Positions 5,568-12,858 of a stretch of DNA of 13,859 nt are shown one piece after another. The stretch is from positions 1 through 13,859 of the forward strand of contig JAFCCK010000009.1 of assembly GCA_017610245.1 (NCBI GenBank). The letters run 5' to 3'. This stretch comes from Candidatus Iainarchaeum sp. (GTDB lineage: Archaea > Iainarchaeota > Iainarchaeia > Iainarchaeales > GCA-2688035). A program made the position numbers and the translations under genes. The stretch's first letter is position 1; every line of letters begins with the position of its first letter. The notes beneath the pieces are model-generated. The model did no database searches and was not told where the DNA came from. It was given only the letters and a program-made list of their open reading frames with translations.

Positions 5568-6857
5568 ATGAGGATTGCCATTATCGGAACTGGTTATGTT
5601 GGTCTTACAGTTGGCACTTGCCTTAGCGAGCTGGGCAATGAGGTTATCTGTGTTGACATCAATGAGGAGAAGATTGAGAATCTGAAGAGGGGGGAAATTC
5701 CTATCTTCGAGCCCGGCTTGGAGCCCCTTGTACTACGCAACAAGGAAGCAGGAAGGCTTTCCTTTACTACTGATTTTGATTCTGCTGTTGAAAAAAGCGA
5801 GGTAATCTTCATTGCCGTGGGAACGCCCCAAAAGGAAAATGGGGAGGCTGACTTGAGCCATGTGGAGAATGTCGCTAGGGGCATTGCAATTGCAGCGAAA
5901 AACCCCAAGATTGTGGTTGAAAAGAGCACTGTCCCTGTGGAAACAGGGGAAAAGATTGCAGAAATCCTCAGCAAAAATAACCCCCATAATGTGGAATTTG
6001 CCGTGGTAAGCAATCCCGAGTTTCTGAGGGAAGGCTCTGCTGTCGAGGACTTCATGCACCCTGACAGGATTGTGATTGGAACAAACAGCGAAAAAGCAAA
6101 GCAGGTCATGAGGCAAATCTATGAGCCACTGCAAGCGCCGATGATTTTCACCGACATAAAGAGCGCTGAGATAATAAAGCACGCCTCGAACAGCTTCCTT
6201 GCCACAAAGATTTCCTTCATAAATGCCATAGCAAACATCTGCGAGAAAACTGGCGCAGACGTGAATAAGGTTGCGGAAGGCATGGGAATGGATAAAAGGA
6301 TTGGAAAAAGTTTCCTAAATGCAGGCATCGGCTACGGCGGCAGCTGCTTCCCAAAGGATGTTGAGGCATTCATAAAGATTGCGCAGAAGAGCGGCTATGA
6401 CTTCAAGCTGTTGAGGGAGGTGCAGAACATAAACGAGCAGCAACGAAGGGCTTTTGTGAAAAAGATTGAAAAGGTGTTGTGGAACCTGAAGGGAAAGAAA
6501 ATTGCCATTCTCGGCCTTGCTTTCAAGCCAAACACCGATGACATGAGGTTCGCGCCTTCAATCGATATCGTAAAGGCGCTGCAGAACGAGGGAGCAACAA
6601 TTGCAGCCCATGACCCTGCTGCAGAGCATAGTGCAAAAACCCTTTTCAGCAATGTGGAATTCTGTCCCAATCCTTATGAAGCGGCAAAGGGAGCAGATGC
6701 TGTTTTGTTCCTCACGGAATGGCAGCAGTTCAGGAACATTGATTTTGACAAGCTGAAAAGCGTGATGAAGGGAAAAGTAATACTGGACGGGAGAAACATG
6801 TTTGAGCCGAAGCAGATGCGACAGCTTGGCTTTGAATACCATGGTGTGGGGAGATGA
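5568..6857 (+). CDS. ugd: UDP-glucose 6-dehydrogenase
   Basis: Oxidises UDP-glucose with 2 NAD+ to UDP-glucuronate. The 429 residues are the standard family length. GTGYVG (7-12) is the Rossmann NAD loop. The central domain has NPEFLREGSAVEDF (149-162) and EIIKHASN with K204. The catalytic nucleophile is C260 in GYGGSCFPKD. The C-terminal UDP-binding domain contains ILGLAFKPNTDDMR and ends with DGRNMFEP. The FLREG and GGSCFPKD signatures favour UDP-glucose over UDP-HexNAc dehydrogenases. The ribosome site is GGTGGG just 2 nt from ATG, closer than usual. A TTTAATTTATTA stretch upstream (5538-5549) could be a weak promoter. The stop overlaps the next gene by ATGA, so the two are translationally coupled. 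Confidence 0.92.
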   Translation: MRIAIIGTGYVGLTVGTCLSELGNEVICVDINEEKIENLKRGEIPIFEPGLEPLVLRNKEAGRLSFTTDFDSAVEKSEVIFIAVGTPQKENGEADLSHVENVARGIAIAAKNPKIVVEKSTVPVETGEKIAEILSKNNPHNVEFAVVSNPEFLREGSAVEDFMHPDRIVIGTNSEKAKQVMRQIYEPLQAPMIFTDIKSAEIIKHASNSFLATKISFINAIANICEKTGADVNKVAEGMGMDKRIGKSFLNAGIGYGGSCFPKDVEAFIKIAQKSGYDFKLLREVQNINEQQRRAFVKKIEKVLWNLKGKKIAILGLAFKPNTDDMRFAPSIDIVKALQNEGATIAAHDPAAEHSAKTLFSNVEFCPNPYEAAKGADAVLFLTEWQQFRNIDFDKLKSVMKGKVILDGRNMFEPKQMRQLGFEYHGVGR

Positions 6858-7609
6858 AATTAATACTGCCATCAGCGGGCTATGCAACTCGCCTATGGCC
6901 CCTTACAAAGGACAAGCCAAAGTGCCTGCTGGAGATAGGGGGCACACCCATCATTGAAATTCTAATCCACAAAATTGAAGAGCTGGGAGACGCGATAGAT
7001 GGAATCTATGTTGTTACAAATGCAAAGTTTTACGATATTCTGTTCCGATGGAGCAAGGACTTTTCCTCTAAAATCCCAATCGAAGTGCTGAATGATGGCA
7101 CAACAAGCAACGAAACTCGCTTGGGTTGTATAGGGGACATACAGTTTGTCATTGACCAGAAGAAGATAAACGAAGAGATTATGATAATAAACAGCGACAG
7201 CCTTTTTGATTTCGGCTTGAAGGAAATATACAACTTTTACAGGGAGAAGAATGCGCCGGTAGTCCTAATTTACGATGTTGGAAGCAAGGAGATGGCGAAA
7301 AGGCTTGGTGTTGTGACACTTGATGAAAGAGGCGTTATAAATTATTTCAGGGAAAAGCCCGAGGAGCCGCCCTCCACCCTGTGCTCTGTTGCAACTTACA
7401 TCTATCCCAGAGAAACAGTGAAGCTAATCAAGCGCTATCTCGATGAGGGCAACAATCCTGATGCGCCAGGCAGGTTTGTTGAATGGCTCTACAGAGTGCA
7501 GCCAGTATACGGCTATGTTTACGAGGGGAAGTATTACGATATTGGAACCCTTGAAACACTCGAAGAGGCAAGAAAAGAGTGGGAAAAAAAGTTCGGGAGA
7601 GAGAAGTGA
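6854..7609 (+). CDS. Sugar-1-phosphate uridylyl/thymidylyltransferase-like enzyme
   Basis: A 251-residue NTP_transferase. The nucleotide loop is the variant PSAGYATRLWPLTKDKPK (6-23) in place of AGGxGTRL. This variant is usual in one branch of glucose-1-phosphate uridylyl/thymidylyltransferase-like proteins. NSDSLFDF (113-120) supplies the first metal Asp, REKPE (166-170) the sugar-phosphate loop, and YYDIGTLET (227-235) the second metal Asp, so the active site looks complete, unlike the paralogue at 3000-3722. Starting at the ATGA overlap with ugd and ending in a GTGA overlap with the UDP-glucuronate decarboxylase gene, it sits exactly where a supplier of UDP-glucose would be expected. UTP as nucleotide is inferred from that context. 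Confidence 0.85.
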   Translation: MKLILPSAGYATRLWPLTKDKPKCLLEIGGTPIIEILIHKIEELGDAIDGIYVVTNAKFYDILFRWSKDFSSKIPIEVLNDGTTSNETRLGCIGDIQFVIDQKKINEEIMIINSDSLFDFGLKEIYNFYREKNAPVVLIYDVGSKEMAKRLGVVTLDERGVINYFREKPEEPPSTLCSVATYIYPRETVKLIKRYLDEGNNPDAPGRFVEWLYRVQPVYGYVYEGKYYDIGTLETLEEARKEWEKKFGREK

Positions 7610-8541
7610 GCAATACAATTGTTGTTACGGGAGCAGCCGGCTTCATCGGCTCGCACCTCTGCGGGCTGTTGCTGGAGAAGGGCAGCAGCGTTATTGGCAT
7701 TGATAACTTTATCACTGGGAGCAAAAGCAATCTGGAAGAGCTTGAGGCAAACAAAAATTTTTCTTTTGTAGGGGCGGATATCTGTAACCTAGGTAAAATA
7801 GATGCAGATGTCTCTCAAATATATAACCTTGCCTCTCCTGCTTCCCCTATTGATTACCAGCAGCTTCCACTTGAAACCCTTGATGCAGGCAGTGCTGGGG
7901 TGAAGAATATGCTGGAGCTTGCAAGAGAAAAGAATGCTGTTTTCCTGCAGGCTTCTACCAGCGAGATTTATGGCGACCCCTTGGAGCATCCACAGCGCGA
8001 GAGCTATTTTGGGAACGTGAATCCAATAGGGGAAAGAAGCTGCTATAATGAGGCAAAGCGCTTTGCAGAGGCCCTTGTAATGGCTTACAATAGAAAGCAT
8101 AAGATGCAAACAAGGATTGCACGCATCTTCAATACCCACGGACCTAGAATGCGTGCAAATGATGGCAGGGTTATCCCCAACTTCATCACCCAGGCTCTCG
8201 CTGGAAAGCCAATTACGGTTTATGGCAAGGGAGAGCAGACGCGCTCCTTCTGCTATGTTTCTGACCTTATTGCAGGGCTTTACGCCCTTATAAATTCTTC
8301 CTACTCCTTTCCGGTGAATATCGGAAATCCAACAGAAGTAACAATACTGCAGCTCGCTGAAAAAATAAAATCGCTCACAGATTCCAATTCAGAAATTGTT
8401 TTCAAGCCCCTCCCCAAGGACGACCCCATAAGGAGAAAGCCCGACATTTCCCTTGCAAGAAAGGAGCTGCGATGGGAGCCCAAGGTCGATTGGGAAGAGG
8501 GTCTCAAAAAGACAATCGAATGGTTTAAGGGAAATTGCTGA
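7606..8541 (+). CDS. UDP-glucuronate decarboxylase (UDP-xylose synthase)
   Basis: Converts UDP-glucuronate to UDP-xylose with an internally recycled NAD. The 311-residue extended SDR has the TGAAGFIG NAD loop (8-15). The stretch NLASPASPIDYQ (74-85), LQASTSEIYGDP (114-125), GNVNPIGERSCYNEAKR (136-152) and ARIFNTHGPRM (172-182) is diagnostic of the UXS branch. The catalytic set is T118, E120, Y147 and K151. The start is GTG at 7606, overlapping the upstream TGA as GTGA with GGGAG about 8 nt before; an earlier in-frame GTG at 7579 would extend the protein past the Rossmann strand without need. It is the third gene of the ugd cassette. The 4-keto-pentose (ArnA-type) product cannot be excluded, but sequence favours UDP-xylose. 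Confidence 0.92.
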   Translation: MSNTIVVTGAAGFIGSHLCGLLLEKGSSVIGIDNFITGSKSNLEELEANKNFSFVGADICNLGKIDADVSQIYNLASPASPIDYQQLPLETLDAGSAGVKNMLELAREKNAVFLQASTSEIYGDPLEHPQRESYFGNVNPIGERSCYNEAKRFAEALVMAYNRKHKMQTRIARIFNTHGPRMRANDGRVIPNFITQALAGKPITVYGKGEQTRSFCYVSDLIAGLYALINSSYSFPVNIGNPTEVTILQLAEKIKSLTDSNSEIVFKPLPKDDPIRRKPDISLARKELRWEPKVDWEEGLKKTIEWFKGNC

Positions 8542-8574
8542 TTTTTTGGTGCAATTTTCGAAGATTGCATCAGC
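8537..8574. terminator. Hairpin after the UDP-xylose cassette, possible terminator or processing site
   Basis: TGCAATTTTCGAAGATTGCA (8550-8569) is a 20-bp near-perfect palindrome; its only two non-complementary positions form a G-U pair in RNA. It is bracketed by GCTGA (8537-8541) and TCAGC (8570-8574), which can also pair, with a T6 tract between. It lies just past the stop of the decarboxylase gene and before a new TATA box. Function as a terminator is inference; it could equally be a binding site. Confidence 0.4.
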
Positions 8575-8578
8575 AGCA

Positions 8579-8586
8579 TTTTAAAA
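8579..8586 (+). promoter_or_regulatory. TATA-like box for the flippase-GT operon
   Basis: TTTTAAAA is centred about 33 nt before the ATG at 8616. There is no ribosome site before that ATG, so a nearly leaderless transcript is likely. With the hairpin just upstream it marks a new transcription unit. Confidence 0.45.
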
Positions 8587-8615
8587 GCTTTAATCTCCAA
8601 TTTTTATCTGTTAAA

Positions 8616-9562
8616 ATGAAAAAAATAATTCTTTCCCTGCTAGGCATTATTTTGTTCCTCTGGATAGTGCTCTCTGTGGGCCCTGATACAATCGCAGCGA
8701 GCATGCTCAAGCTAAACCCGCTTGTTTTCCTGCTTGCCCTTGCTATCCTTTTGCCGAGCCTGGCTCTGAAGGGGGCAAAGCAGCAGCTGCTCGTATCGCC
8801 TTTCAAAAGCCATACACCGCTGCTTGAGAATATGAAAATCTGGCTGGTTGGATTCTTTTTTGGCACGGCCTCACCTGCCAAAAGCGGTGATGCAATAAGG
8901 GCGCTTTACATGAAAAAGAATTTCGGACTCTCGCTGGGTGAGGGGCTTGCAGCAGTATTCGTTGAAAGGGCATTGGACCTTGCGTTTCTTTTCGCATTCG
9001 CTTTTGTTGGATTTTTCTTTCTTGCTGTTCCTGCAGAAGCAGGTAGCCCCGTCTTATTCTCCCTCGTCTTGTTTTTTGCTGTTTTTGTTATCGCCCTTGC
9101 GTTGCTCTTGAGAAAAGAATTCACGCGCTTTTTCCTTAGACCATTTTTCAACATCTTTGCTCCGGAAAAATTCAAGGTGGGCATTAAAGGGGGGTTCAAC
9201 AATTTCTACCAGGCGATTTCACTTTACAGGAAAGAGAAAAAGCTGTCGTTTGTTGTCAGCCTCCTAACAATTGTCTCATGGTTCATTGTTTTTTTCCAGT
9301 TATATGTTATTGCGTCAGCCCTTTCAATTGAAATACCATTTTTTCCATTCATCTCCATTCTCCCAGTAATACTGCTGATTGAGGCCCTTCCAATTTCTTT
9401 CTCCGGACTTGGCACAAGAGAAGCAGCCTCAATAGTGATGCTTGGTTGCTTGGCATTGCACCAGCAGTTGCAGTGTCTTTCTCTTTAACAATTTTGCTCT
9501 TCAACCTTATCGCAGCAGCCATTGGCTTCCTGCTATTCAATTCGATGGAGAAGCCATTGTGA
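8616..9562 (+). CDS. Flippase-like multi-pass membrane protein (LPG synthase TM family), with apparent frameshift
   Basis: Belongs to the UPF0104/lysylphosphatidylglycerol-synthase transmembrane family, often called flippase-like. There are about seven to eight hydrophobic helices starting with IILSLLGIILFLWIVL. Family landmarks are FGTASPAKSGDAIRALYM (cytosolic loop), VFVERALDL and SGLGTREAASIVML near the C-terminus. The first frame runs into a stop at 9488 after CLALHQQLQCLSL, which is unlike the family. In the -1 frame from about 9449 the sequence continues LGIAPAVAVSFSLTILLFNL to a TGA at 9560-9562, which is the expected last helix. That stop overlaps a GTG of the next gene as GTGA. One base therefore appears to be missing near 9446. 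The start ATG at 8616 is chosen because of the TATA box spacing; an earlier in-frame ATG has no support. Role: perhaps lipid-linked sugar handling, by neighbourhood. Confidence 0.8.
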
Positions 9563-9570
9563 GGAAAAAA

Positions 9571-10263
9571 ATGCAGGAGAAAAAGCTTGTTTCAATTGTT
9601 GTGCCGGCTTACAACGAGGAGAGCAGAATAGTCCAGGCCCTGAATGAAATCAAAAAAGTTAGTTTTGCAAAGCAGGGCTTTGCAAAGGAAATAATTGTAA
9701 TAAACGATGGAAGCACTGACCGCACCTTGGAAATACTGAAAAAAATCCCGGCCATAAGGCTCCTTTCCCATAGCAAGAACAGGGGCAAGGGCTTTTCACT
9801 GAGGCAGGGCTTCAAAGCTGCGGCTGGGAGTGTTATTGCAATACAGGATGCTGATTTGGAGTACAACCCAAAAAATATTGAAACCATTCTGGGCCAACTC
9901 CTCAAGGGCAATAACGTTGTTTACGGCTCGCGCTTCCTGGGGAAGCCGGAAAACATGTCCTTTACATTCTATTTTGGCAACAGGCTTCTCTCCCTTTGGA
10001 CCTCTCTCCTCTTTGGCCAGCGCATCACTGACATGGAAACCTGCCAGAAGGTTTTCAGGAAGAGCGCACTGGACAAGATTGCACTAAAGGCAAACGGCTT
10101 TGACATTGAGCCGGAGATTACTGCAAGATTTCTAAAGCACGGCTTTAGGATAAAGGAGATTCCAATCTCCTACCAGGCAAGGCAAAAGGCAGAGAAGAAA
10201 ATAAATGTAATGGATGGAATCAAAGCCGCATTTATATTGCTCAAAATACGCATACTTGGGTGA
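9571..10263 (+). CDS. Polyprenyl-phosphate glycosyltransferase, GT2 (dolichol-P-sugar synthase-like)
   Basis: Transfers a sugar from a nucleotide-sugar to a dolichyl/polyprenyl phosphate at the cytosolic membrane face. From ATG 9571 it has 230 residues. SIVVPAYNEE (8-17) starts the GT-A fold, NDGSTDRT (45-52) binds the nucleotide and QDADLEY (92-98) carries the metal-binding DxD-type motif. YGSRFLGK (118-125), TDMETCQKVF (153-162) and GFDIEPEITA (176-185) are the acceptor-side landmarks of DPM1/DPG-type enzymes. There is no C-terminal membrane extension. GAGG is 6 nt before this ATG. GTG at 9559, overlapping the preceding stop as GTGA, is an alternative start adding four residues. It is 4 nt upstream of a GT-C type transferase that could use its lipid-linked sugar. 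Confidence 0.88.
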   Translation: MQEKKLVSIVVPAYNEESRIVQALNEIKKVSFAKQGFAKEIIVINDGSTDRTLEILKKIPAIRLLSHSKNRGKGFSLRQGFKAAAGSVIAIQDADLEYNPKNIETILGQLLKGNNVVYGSRFLGKPENMSFTFYFGNRLLSLWTSLLFGQRITDMETCQKVFRKSALDKIALKANGFDIEPEITARFLKHGFRIKEIPISYQARQKAEKKINVMDGIKAAFILLKIRILG

Positions 10264-10267
10264 AAAG

Positions 10268-11545
10268 ATGAAATTCCAATTTTCAAGAAATGAACTGGTT
10301 GCATTCTCCCTTATAGCCGCATTCCTCTTTCTCTTCTTCTCCCCTGTTGTTTCGGGAGATGGCTTTGGCTATTATGCCCTGCTCGAGGCGATTGGGCGCG
10401 ATGGCACACTTAACCTTGAAAACCAGCAGCGCTTCAATGAAGTGTCGGGAAAGCCCTATGTAGTGTTTAATGAGGCAACTGGAAAGTTTGTTTCACACTA
10501 TGCTCCAGGCCCTGCCCTATTCTCCCTCCCGCTTTATCTTTTCTCCATGCAGCTCGCAGCCTTTCCACAGTTCCACATAGCGGATGAATTTTTTGTAGTG
10601 GAAAGGGGCGCCCCTCTCGTAAACCAGCTTGCCTTTATCCTCACAGCCCTGATATTTGCAATTATCGCACTATTTTTCTCTTTCAAAATTGTAAAACAAT
10701 ACTATGGAGAGAGTGCGCTGCTCGCACTGCTTCTTGCCTTTTTTGGAACTCCATTGCTCTGGTATGCAAGTGCTGACCTCTCTTACAGCCATGCCTTTGA
10801 AGCAGGGCTTATGGCCCTTCTGCTGTACAGCATTCTAAAAAAACCAGATGCCCGCCTGCAGGGAATTTTCCTTGGGCTTCTCACAATAACGCGCTATACC
10901 TCTGCCCTCTTTGCTTTGCCCCTGATTATATTCTACCTGCTAAAGGGAAGAAAAAAGGATGCGGCAACGCTTGTAGGGTTTTTTGCCCCATTTGCGATTT
11001 TCCTGATGCTCTACTTCCAGTTCCAATTTGGCAGCCCTCTTTCAGCAGGATTTCATGAGAAAGCAGTGTTTGACTCTTTTTTCCCGGTGCATATCCTTGA
11101 GGTGCTCTTTGACTTGAACCAGGGCATTTTATTGTGGACCCCACTGGTTATTGCAGGAATTGTCGGGCTTTGGTTTTTTTCAAGGGAAAAGAGATTGCTT
11201 CTGCTCTCCTTTGTTGGCCTGAATTTCTGGGTTTATTCCGCTTGGAGCGGTTGGCATAGCGGCTGGAGCTTTGGAAACCGCTTTGTCATTATCCTTTTCC
11301 CATTAATTGTTCTGGGAATAGCGGCGCTTCTTTCAAAAAAGCCAAGGCTAAAGATGCCATTGGTTCTGCTGGCTGTTTATACTTTCATAGTATTCCTGTT
11401 ATTTGCCGCTTCCACCGGTGTAATTCCTGACCCTTTCAACCTTCTTAGCCTTTTCAGCTACTGGTTTGTGGAAGGAAATTTGGCCCAATTGCTGCCACTA
11501 CTCCTTGAAAAAATCTCCATAGTGAGAGCAATTTCACTGTTTTAA
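10268..11545 (+). CDS. Multi-pass membrane glycosyltransferase, GT-C/GT39-like
   Basis: A 425-residue integral membrane protein with about ten hydrophobic segments. After the first helix (LVAFSLIAAFLFLFFSPVV) a loop carries SGDGFGYYALL, an acidic motif (D31) placed like the catalytic Asp of GT-C enzymes. SHYAPGPALFSLPLY (76-90) matches the YPPGP..L.LP segment of the PMT/ArnT group. WSGWHSGWSFGNRF is a conserved-looking aromatic loop near residue 330-345. Such enzymes use a polyprenyl-phosphate sugar donor at the outer face of the membrane. The gene is separated by 4 nt from the GT2 gene, whose last codons form its GGGTGA ribosome site, so donor synthesis and transfer appear coupled. The acceptor is unknown. 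Confidence 0.75.
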   Translation: MKFQFSRNELVAFSLIAAFLFLFFSPVVSGDGFGYYALLEAIGRDGTLNLENQQRFNEVSGKPYVVFNEATGKFVSHYAPGPALFSLPLYLFSMQLAAFPQFHIADEFFVVERGAPLVNQLAFILTALIFAIIALFFSFKIVKQYYGESALLALLLAFFGTPLLWYASADLSYSHAFEAGLMALLLYSILKKPDARLQGIFLGLLTITRYTSALFALPLIIFYLLKGRKKDAATLVGFFAPFAIFLMLYFQFQFGSPLSAGFHEKAVFDSFFPVHILEVLFDLNQGILLWTPLVIAGIVGLWFFSREKRLLLLSFVGLNFWVYSAWSGWHSGWSFGNRFVIILFPLIVLGIAALLSKKPRLKMPLVLLAVYTFIVFLLFAASTGVIPDPFNLLSLFSYWFVEGNLAQLLPLLLEKISIVRAISLF

Positions 11546-11569
11546 ATGTTTTGATGGAATGTGATTTGT

Positions 11570-12850
11570 ATGGCGGAAAAAACGGTTGCAGTAGTTGGCC
11601 TGGGCTATGTAGGGTTGCCGCTTGCATGCCTTTGTGCCAAAAGAGGGCATGATGTAATAGGCTTAGAGAAAGATTCTAAAAAGATAGCATTGGTTAACAG
11701 CGGAAAAAGCCCAATTAAGGATTCTGTGCTTGAAGAGCAGCTGCCCTCCCTTGAGGGAAAAATAAAAGCCACCTCCGATGCGAAAGAGCTTAAGCAGGCA
11801 GATGTAATACTTGTTTGCGTTCCAACTCCTGCAATTCAAAACAAGCCCGATTTGAGCTTTGTCGAAAGTGCTTGCAAAGAGCTTGCCACTGTATTGCAAA
11901 AGAACCAGCTTGTTGTAATTGAATCCACTGTTTATCCAGGAACAGTTGAAACCATTGTCAAGCCCCTGTTGGAGAAGAGCGGTCTGAAAGCCGGAAAGGA
12001 CTTCTTTTTGGGGCATTGCCCTGAGAGGATTGATCCTGGCAACAGGCGCTTTACAATTGAAAAGATTCCAAGGGTTCTTGCCTGCCTTTCAAAAGAGGGC
12101 ACAGAGAAAGCAAAGGCATTCTATCAATCAATAATCGGCGCCCCCATAGTAGTTTTAAGCAGCGTGAAGAGTGCCGAGGCAGTAAAGGTTGTTGAAAACA
12201 CTTTCAGGGATGTAAATATTGCCTTTGTAAACGAATTGGCGAAAAGCTTTGACAAGATGGGCATTGACCTGCTTGAGGTAATAAAAGGAGCCTCCACAAA
12301 ACCATTTGGTTATATACCCTTTTATCCTGGTCCAGGAGTTGGCGGGCATTGCATTCCCCAGGACCCCTATTACTTAATTGAGCGCGCCCGGCAGAGCGGC
12401 TTCAAGCATCGCTTCCTTTCACTTGCAAGGGAAATAAACAAAAGCATGCCCCTTTATGTGGTTTCTCTTGTTGAAAGCGAACTGGAAGAACTTGGCATAA
12501 AAATCGCAGGGGCAAAGATAGCCGCTTTGGGGGTTTCATACAAGCCAGATGTTGATGACCCCAGAGAAAGCCCGGCATTGAAAGTGATAGCTGTACTCAA
12601 GGAAAAGGGCACAAAGCTCAGCATCTTTGACCCACTTTTGCCCTCGCACTCTAATGTTTCCTCCCTTGAGGAGGCTGTTGAAGGGGCAGACTGCATACTG
12701 CTCCTAACGCACCACAGCTCGCTTCTCAAATCCCTTTCCCCAAGCTACATTAAAAAAACAGGGGCAAAGCTGGTCGTTGATACAAGAAATTCCCTCGATA
12801 AAGAAGGGATAATAAAAGAGGGCATCTCATACAAGGGAATTGGAAGGTAA
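11570..12850 (+). CDS. Nucleotide-sugar dehydrogenase, UDP-GlcNAc/UDP-ManNAc type
   Basis: A 426-residue NAD-dependent dehydrogenase that oxidises C6 of a UDP-N-acetylhexosamine to the uronate. GLGYVGLPLA (10-19) is the NAD loop. VIESTVYPGTVE (117-128), GHCPERIDPGNR (148-159) and AVKVVENTFRDVNIA with K206 define the WbpA/WecC branch, and the nucleophile is C261 in GPGVGGHCIPQDPYYL. The FYPGPG.GGHCIP pattern favours the UDP-GlcNAc 6-dehydrogenase group, but ManNAc cannot be excluded. It is distinct from the Ugd at 5568. ATG at 11570 begins MAEKTVAVVG; a GTG at 11561 in frame is probably part of the ribosome site (GTGAT). The gene is 24 nt after the GT-C gene and ends 8 bp from the convergent radical SAM stop. 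Confidence 0.88.
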   Translation: MAEKTVAVVGLGYVGLPLACLCAKRGHDVIGLEKDSKKIALVNSGKSPIKDSVLEEQLPSLEGKIKATSDAKELKQADVILVCVPTPAIQNKPDLSFVESACKELATVLQKNQLVVIESTVYPGTVETIVKPLLEKSGLKAGKDFFLGHCPERIDPGNRRFTIEKIPRVLACLSKEGTEKAKAFYQSIIGAPIVVLSSVKSAEAVKVVENTFRDVNIAFVNELAKSFDKMGIDLLEVIKGASTKPFGYIPFYPGPGVGGHCIPQDPYYLIERARQSGFKHRFLSLAREINKSMPLYVVSLVESELEELGIKIAGAKIAALGVSYKPDVDDPRESPALKVIAVLKEKGTKLSIFDPLLPSHSNVSSLEEAVEGADCILLLTHHSSLLKSLSPSYIKKTGAKLVVDTRNSLDKEGIIKEGISYKGIGR

Positions 12851-12858
12851 AATCAGTA

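Noticed and set aside
9663..9688. Two TTTGCAAAG copies separated by 6 bp, as a possible operator
   Set aside because: They lie inside the GT2 coding sequence and encode FAKQGFAKE, an ordinary amphipathic repeat; no regulatory context.
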